Shown: positions 62,130 to 64,000 of the stretch, one piece after another
Layout: the number at the start of each line of letters is the position of its first letter
How positions within the stretch are numbered: the stretch's first letter is position 1
Assembly: GCF_003634015.1 (NCBI RefSeq)
Contig: NZ_RBII01000001.1
Location: forward strand, 1,302,001 to 1,366,000
DNA from: Litorimonas taeanensis
GTDB lineage: Bacteria > Pseudomonadota > Alphaproteobacteria > Caulobacterales > Maricaulaceae
Length of the DNA: 64,000 nt
Direction: 5' to 3'
Position numbers and translations under genes: made by a program
The notes under the pieces: model-generated
Database searches by the model: none
What the model saw: only the letters and a program-made list of their open reading frames with translations
What the model was told of the DNA's origin: nothing

Positions 62130-64000
62130 TTAGAATGTGTACCGCAAGCGACCTGAAATTGTCCGTCCGGTAATAGAGCGGCCAATCGTTGTATCTAGAT
62201 TCCCGTCGCCATTCGTATCCCAGCCATTACGGCCATCATTGGCAGATTCTGTAATCCCGACAGCATCAAAGACGTTGTTTGCGTTAATCGACAGCTCAAG
62301 TGCCTCGGTAACATTCACCGCACCATAAAGATGCAAGACTGAATAGCCGTCTTGGACGAGCAGATTGTCATCCAATGAGAAGCTGTCACTCGTTCCAACC
62401 CAGCTGCCGCCAACGCGGAACCGGTCAAAGGTGTAGCTGGGTGATATGGTCCAAATCATGTCAGCTTGGCGTTGCGGCGTATTGCCTTCCAGAACCGTGT
62501 TGGCAACACCGTTATCTTCGGCGCGCGTGATTTCAGCGTCTGTAAATGTGGCTGTAGCGAAGAGATCAAAGCCGCCATTATTATAGTTCGCCTCAAGCTC
62601 AACACCTTTGGAATCATATTCACGGACACGACCGTTTGGCGTTCCAGACAGAATTTCGACGTTAGACTCTTCGGTATTTGTGAAGAAGGCTGTTGCGTAG
62701 AAATCCAAATCACCACCGGCAATTTCTCTGTTTTGCATTTTAAAGCCAACTTCATACTGATCAGCAACATCGACATAAGCATCTTCACCACCGGATCTCA
62801 AAGACCCATCCGGATTACGAACGCCAAAATCAAGCGCACGGTCGAAGTTGAAGCTTGCACCGCTGGAAGCACGACCAAATACTGAGAAGTCATCATAGAG
62901 GCGGTAGTTTGCGCCCACGGACCATGCTGTATTATCAACTTCCAAGTCAGCGCGCGCGCCAACCGTCCCTGTGTTTAAGGAAACGCTCGATTCTGAGCCT
63001 GTAATGACACCGTCATTATTGACATCAAAGTCACCACCGGCGGCTTCAAGACGGACACCTGTTTGTGTCATATTGTCGAAACGCACACTGGCATCAAGCG
63101 TAAGGGCATCATTTGTCCAAGACGCAGCTGCAAAGGGTGAGCTAACTTGACCTTCAAGGTCGTAATTGCGGTTTGAACCGTCCCAGCCAAAGGCTTGGTT
63201 TACGCCGTGAATGCCATTGATAGATTGCGGCGTTGCAATAAGAGCCGCATCGTTTTCAGTCGTGGTGCGAAGCTCTGACCAGTGCCAATCTTGATTGAGG
63301 TTCTGGTTCATGAAGAAGTGACCGAGTGTCACGTCAAGCGTCGAACCGCCATCAAAATCAAAACTTTTCGATAGCTTCAGCTCATTAGCGAAGTTGCTCA
63401 TGTCATCAAGCTCAACATCGAAAACAGCCACATTAGAAACAACACCATTTGGGAGGTTTGCATTCGTGACGACTTGTCCCGCATTCGGACCATTGAAATA
63501 TGTTAGTTCATCCGTCCCAGGCACATGAACAGACCTATCAGCTGGATAATTGGCACCACCTGCGTCCGACACACCATTCGTAAAGCCGCCAAGGAAGCGG
63601 CCTTTGATATCCTGATATCGCATTTTGTTATTGAAATTGATTCCGCTGCCGAGATCGTAATCAACTTCGGCGCCAATGGCTTTAACTTTGTGATCAAGGC
63701 CATCTGCTAAGTCATATGGAATTGCATTGCCCGCACCGTCAACAGAAATACCATTACGTGTGAGGTTGCTATAGATGCTGTGATTTTGAGCTTCGAAGCC
63801 GCCAAGGCTTTCGCCAACAGTGCCGACACCGCTACCATCATCCGTGCGAGACACCAATTGCGGGAAGTAGGCCGCATCCTTCTTATCAAGCCACTTACCT
63901 GTGACGCGAACGAAGCCGTTCTCGAACTCTTTTGTCAGTGTACCGCGGATTTGACCGCCTGAAATTGGGTCGTAACCAGAGTCGCGATAATCACCGCCCT
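62130..64000 (-). CDS. TonB-dependent receptor, C-terminal part (5' end outside window)
   Basis: The reverse frame is open from 64000 to the stop at 62130, giving 623 residues of barrel. Typical barrel strands and turns are seen (GGQIRGTLTKEFENGFVRVT, YKLYDDFSVFGRASSGASF-like stretches with YRLYDDFSVFGRASS, QYEVGFKMQNREIAGGDLDF) and the protein ends SGRTISGRLRYTF-like (GRTISGRLRYTF), the receptor signature. An internal start is not needed. Its position in the sucrose/halogenase locus suggests uptake of a fructoside. It resembles general receptors of the sucrose/maltodextrin type more than the two alginate receptors. The N-terminal plug is beyond the window. Confidence 0.9.
   Translation of the reverse strand, partial: GGDYRDSGYDPISGGQIRGTLTKEFENGFVRVTGKWLDKKDAAYFPQLVSRTDDGSGVGTVGESLGGFEAQNHSIYSNLTRNGISVDGAGNAIPYDLADGLDHKVKAIGAEVDYDLGSGINFNNKMRYQDIKGRFLGGFTNGVSDAGGANYPADRSVHVPGTDELTYFNGPNAGQVVTNANLPNGVVSNVAVFDVELDDMSNFANELKLSKSFDFDGGSTLDVTLGHFFMNQNLNQDWHWSELRTTTENDAALIATPQSINGIHGVNQAFGWDGSNRNYDLEGQVSSPFAAASWTNDALTLDASVRFDNMTQTGVRLEAAGGDFDVNNDGVITGSESSVSLNTGTVGARADLEVDNTAWSVGANYRLYDDFSVFGRASSGASFNFDRALDFGVRNPDGSLRSGGEDAYVDVADQYEVGFKMQNREIAGGDLDFYATAFFTNTEESNVEILSGTPNGRVREYDSKGVELEANYNNGGFDLFATATFTDAEITRAEDNGVANTVLEGNTPQRQADMIWTISPSYTFDRFRVGGSWVGTSDSFSLDDNLLVQDGYSVLHLYGAVNVTEALELSINANNVFDAVGITESANDGRNGWDTNGDGNLDTTIGRSITGRTISGRLRYTF

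Noticed and set aside
62130-63857. Internal GTG-type start at 63857 making a 575-aa protein.
   Set aside because: The frame stays open to the window edge with receptor-like sequence, so the gene simply continues outside the window.

Overview
The window looks like a chromosome segment of a marine, surface-attaching alphaproteobacterium of the Hyphomonadaceae/Maricaulales-Caulobacterales type, perhaps one living on seaweed. The supporting signs are TonB-Caulobacter-type receptors linked to polysaccharide use, a gene order matching the holdfast cluster of Caulobacter relatives, a CtrA-type box in front of that cluster, and moderate GC content. The genus assignment is inference.

Region by region: (1) 1-12.3 kb is an alginate utilisation locus on the minus strand: a KdgF cupin (cut by the window edge), a PL17 oligoalginate lyase lipoprotein, a PL6 alginate lyase lipoprotein, a FadR-type GntR regulator and two large TonB-dependent receptors. 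A 15-bp operator-like palindrome (ATTGGTCATACCAAT) lies upstream of both receptors and, with two mismatches, upstream of the regulator. (2) 12.7-23.0 kb encodes two very large, translationally coupled surface proteins: a 2072-aa secreted protein with six tandem DUF11-like repeats and a 1363-aa predicted outer-membrane barrel. (3) 23.4-29.1 kb is a valine/branched-chain catabolism set: a CoA-transferase III/racemase, facing the operon mmsA - acyl-CoA dehydrogenase - HIBCH - mmsB. (4) 29.3-39.3 kb is a holdfast-like exopolysaccharide cluster: initiating transferase, flippase, glycosyltransferase, deacetylase, glycosyltransferase, then HfsB/HfsA/HfsD-like genes. No Wzy-type polymerase is visible.

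(5) 39.3-52 kb is mostly housekeeping: a small Sel1-repeat protein, the operon gatC-gatA-gatB - two small membrane proteins - nitroreductase, two tandem PlsC-type acyltransferases, an orphan hybrid histidine kinase, ruvX-pyrB-pyrC (the PyrC lacks its HxH metal motif) and a DUF962 protein. A well-formed candidate sRNA sits at about 52.1 kb. (6) 52.3-54.3 kb is a small eroded island at tRNA-Asn: an integrase pseudogene with two in-frame stops and a lost C-terminus, then a HigB/RelE-type toxin broken by an amber codon beside an intact antitoxin. (7) 54.4-64 kb is a sucrose/fructoside utilisation locus: ROK fructokinase, MFS transporter, a leaderless-type GH68 enzyme, a LacI regulator, two divergent flavin-dependent halogenases and a TonB receptor that runs off the window. 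Two LacI-type operators link the halogenases to the sugar genes.

The two sugar loci share one logic: outer-membrane uptake by TonB receptors, lyases or a glycosidase, and a local repressor with a palindromic operator. The most unusual signals are the candidate sRNA with a 23-nt near-perfect complement in the leader of the Sel1 gene, the interleaved inverted repeats (a possible pseudoknot) upstream of gatC, the paired halogenases inside a sugar locus, and the giant DUF11/barrel pair.
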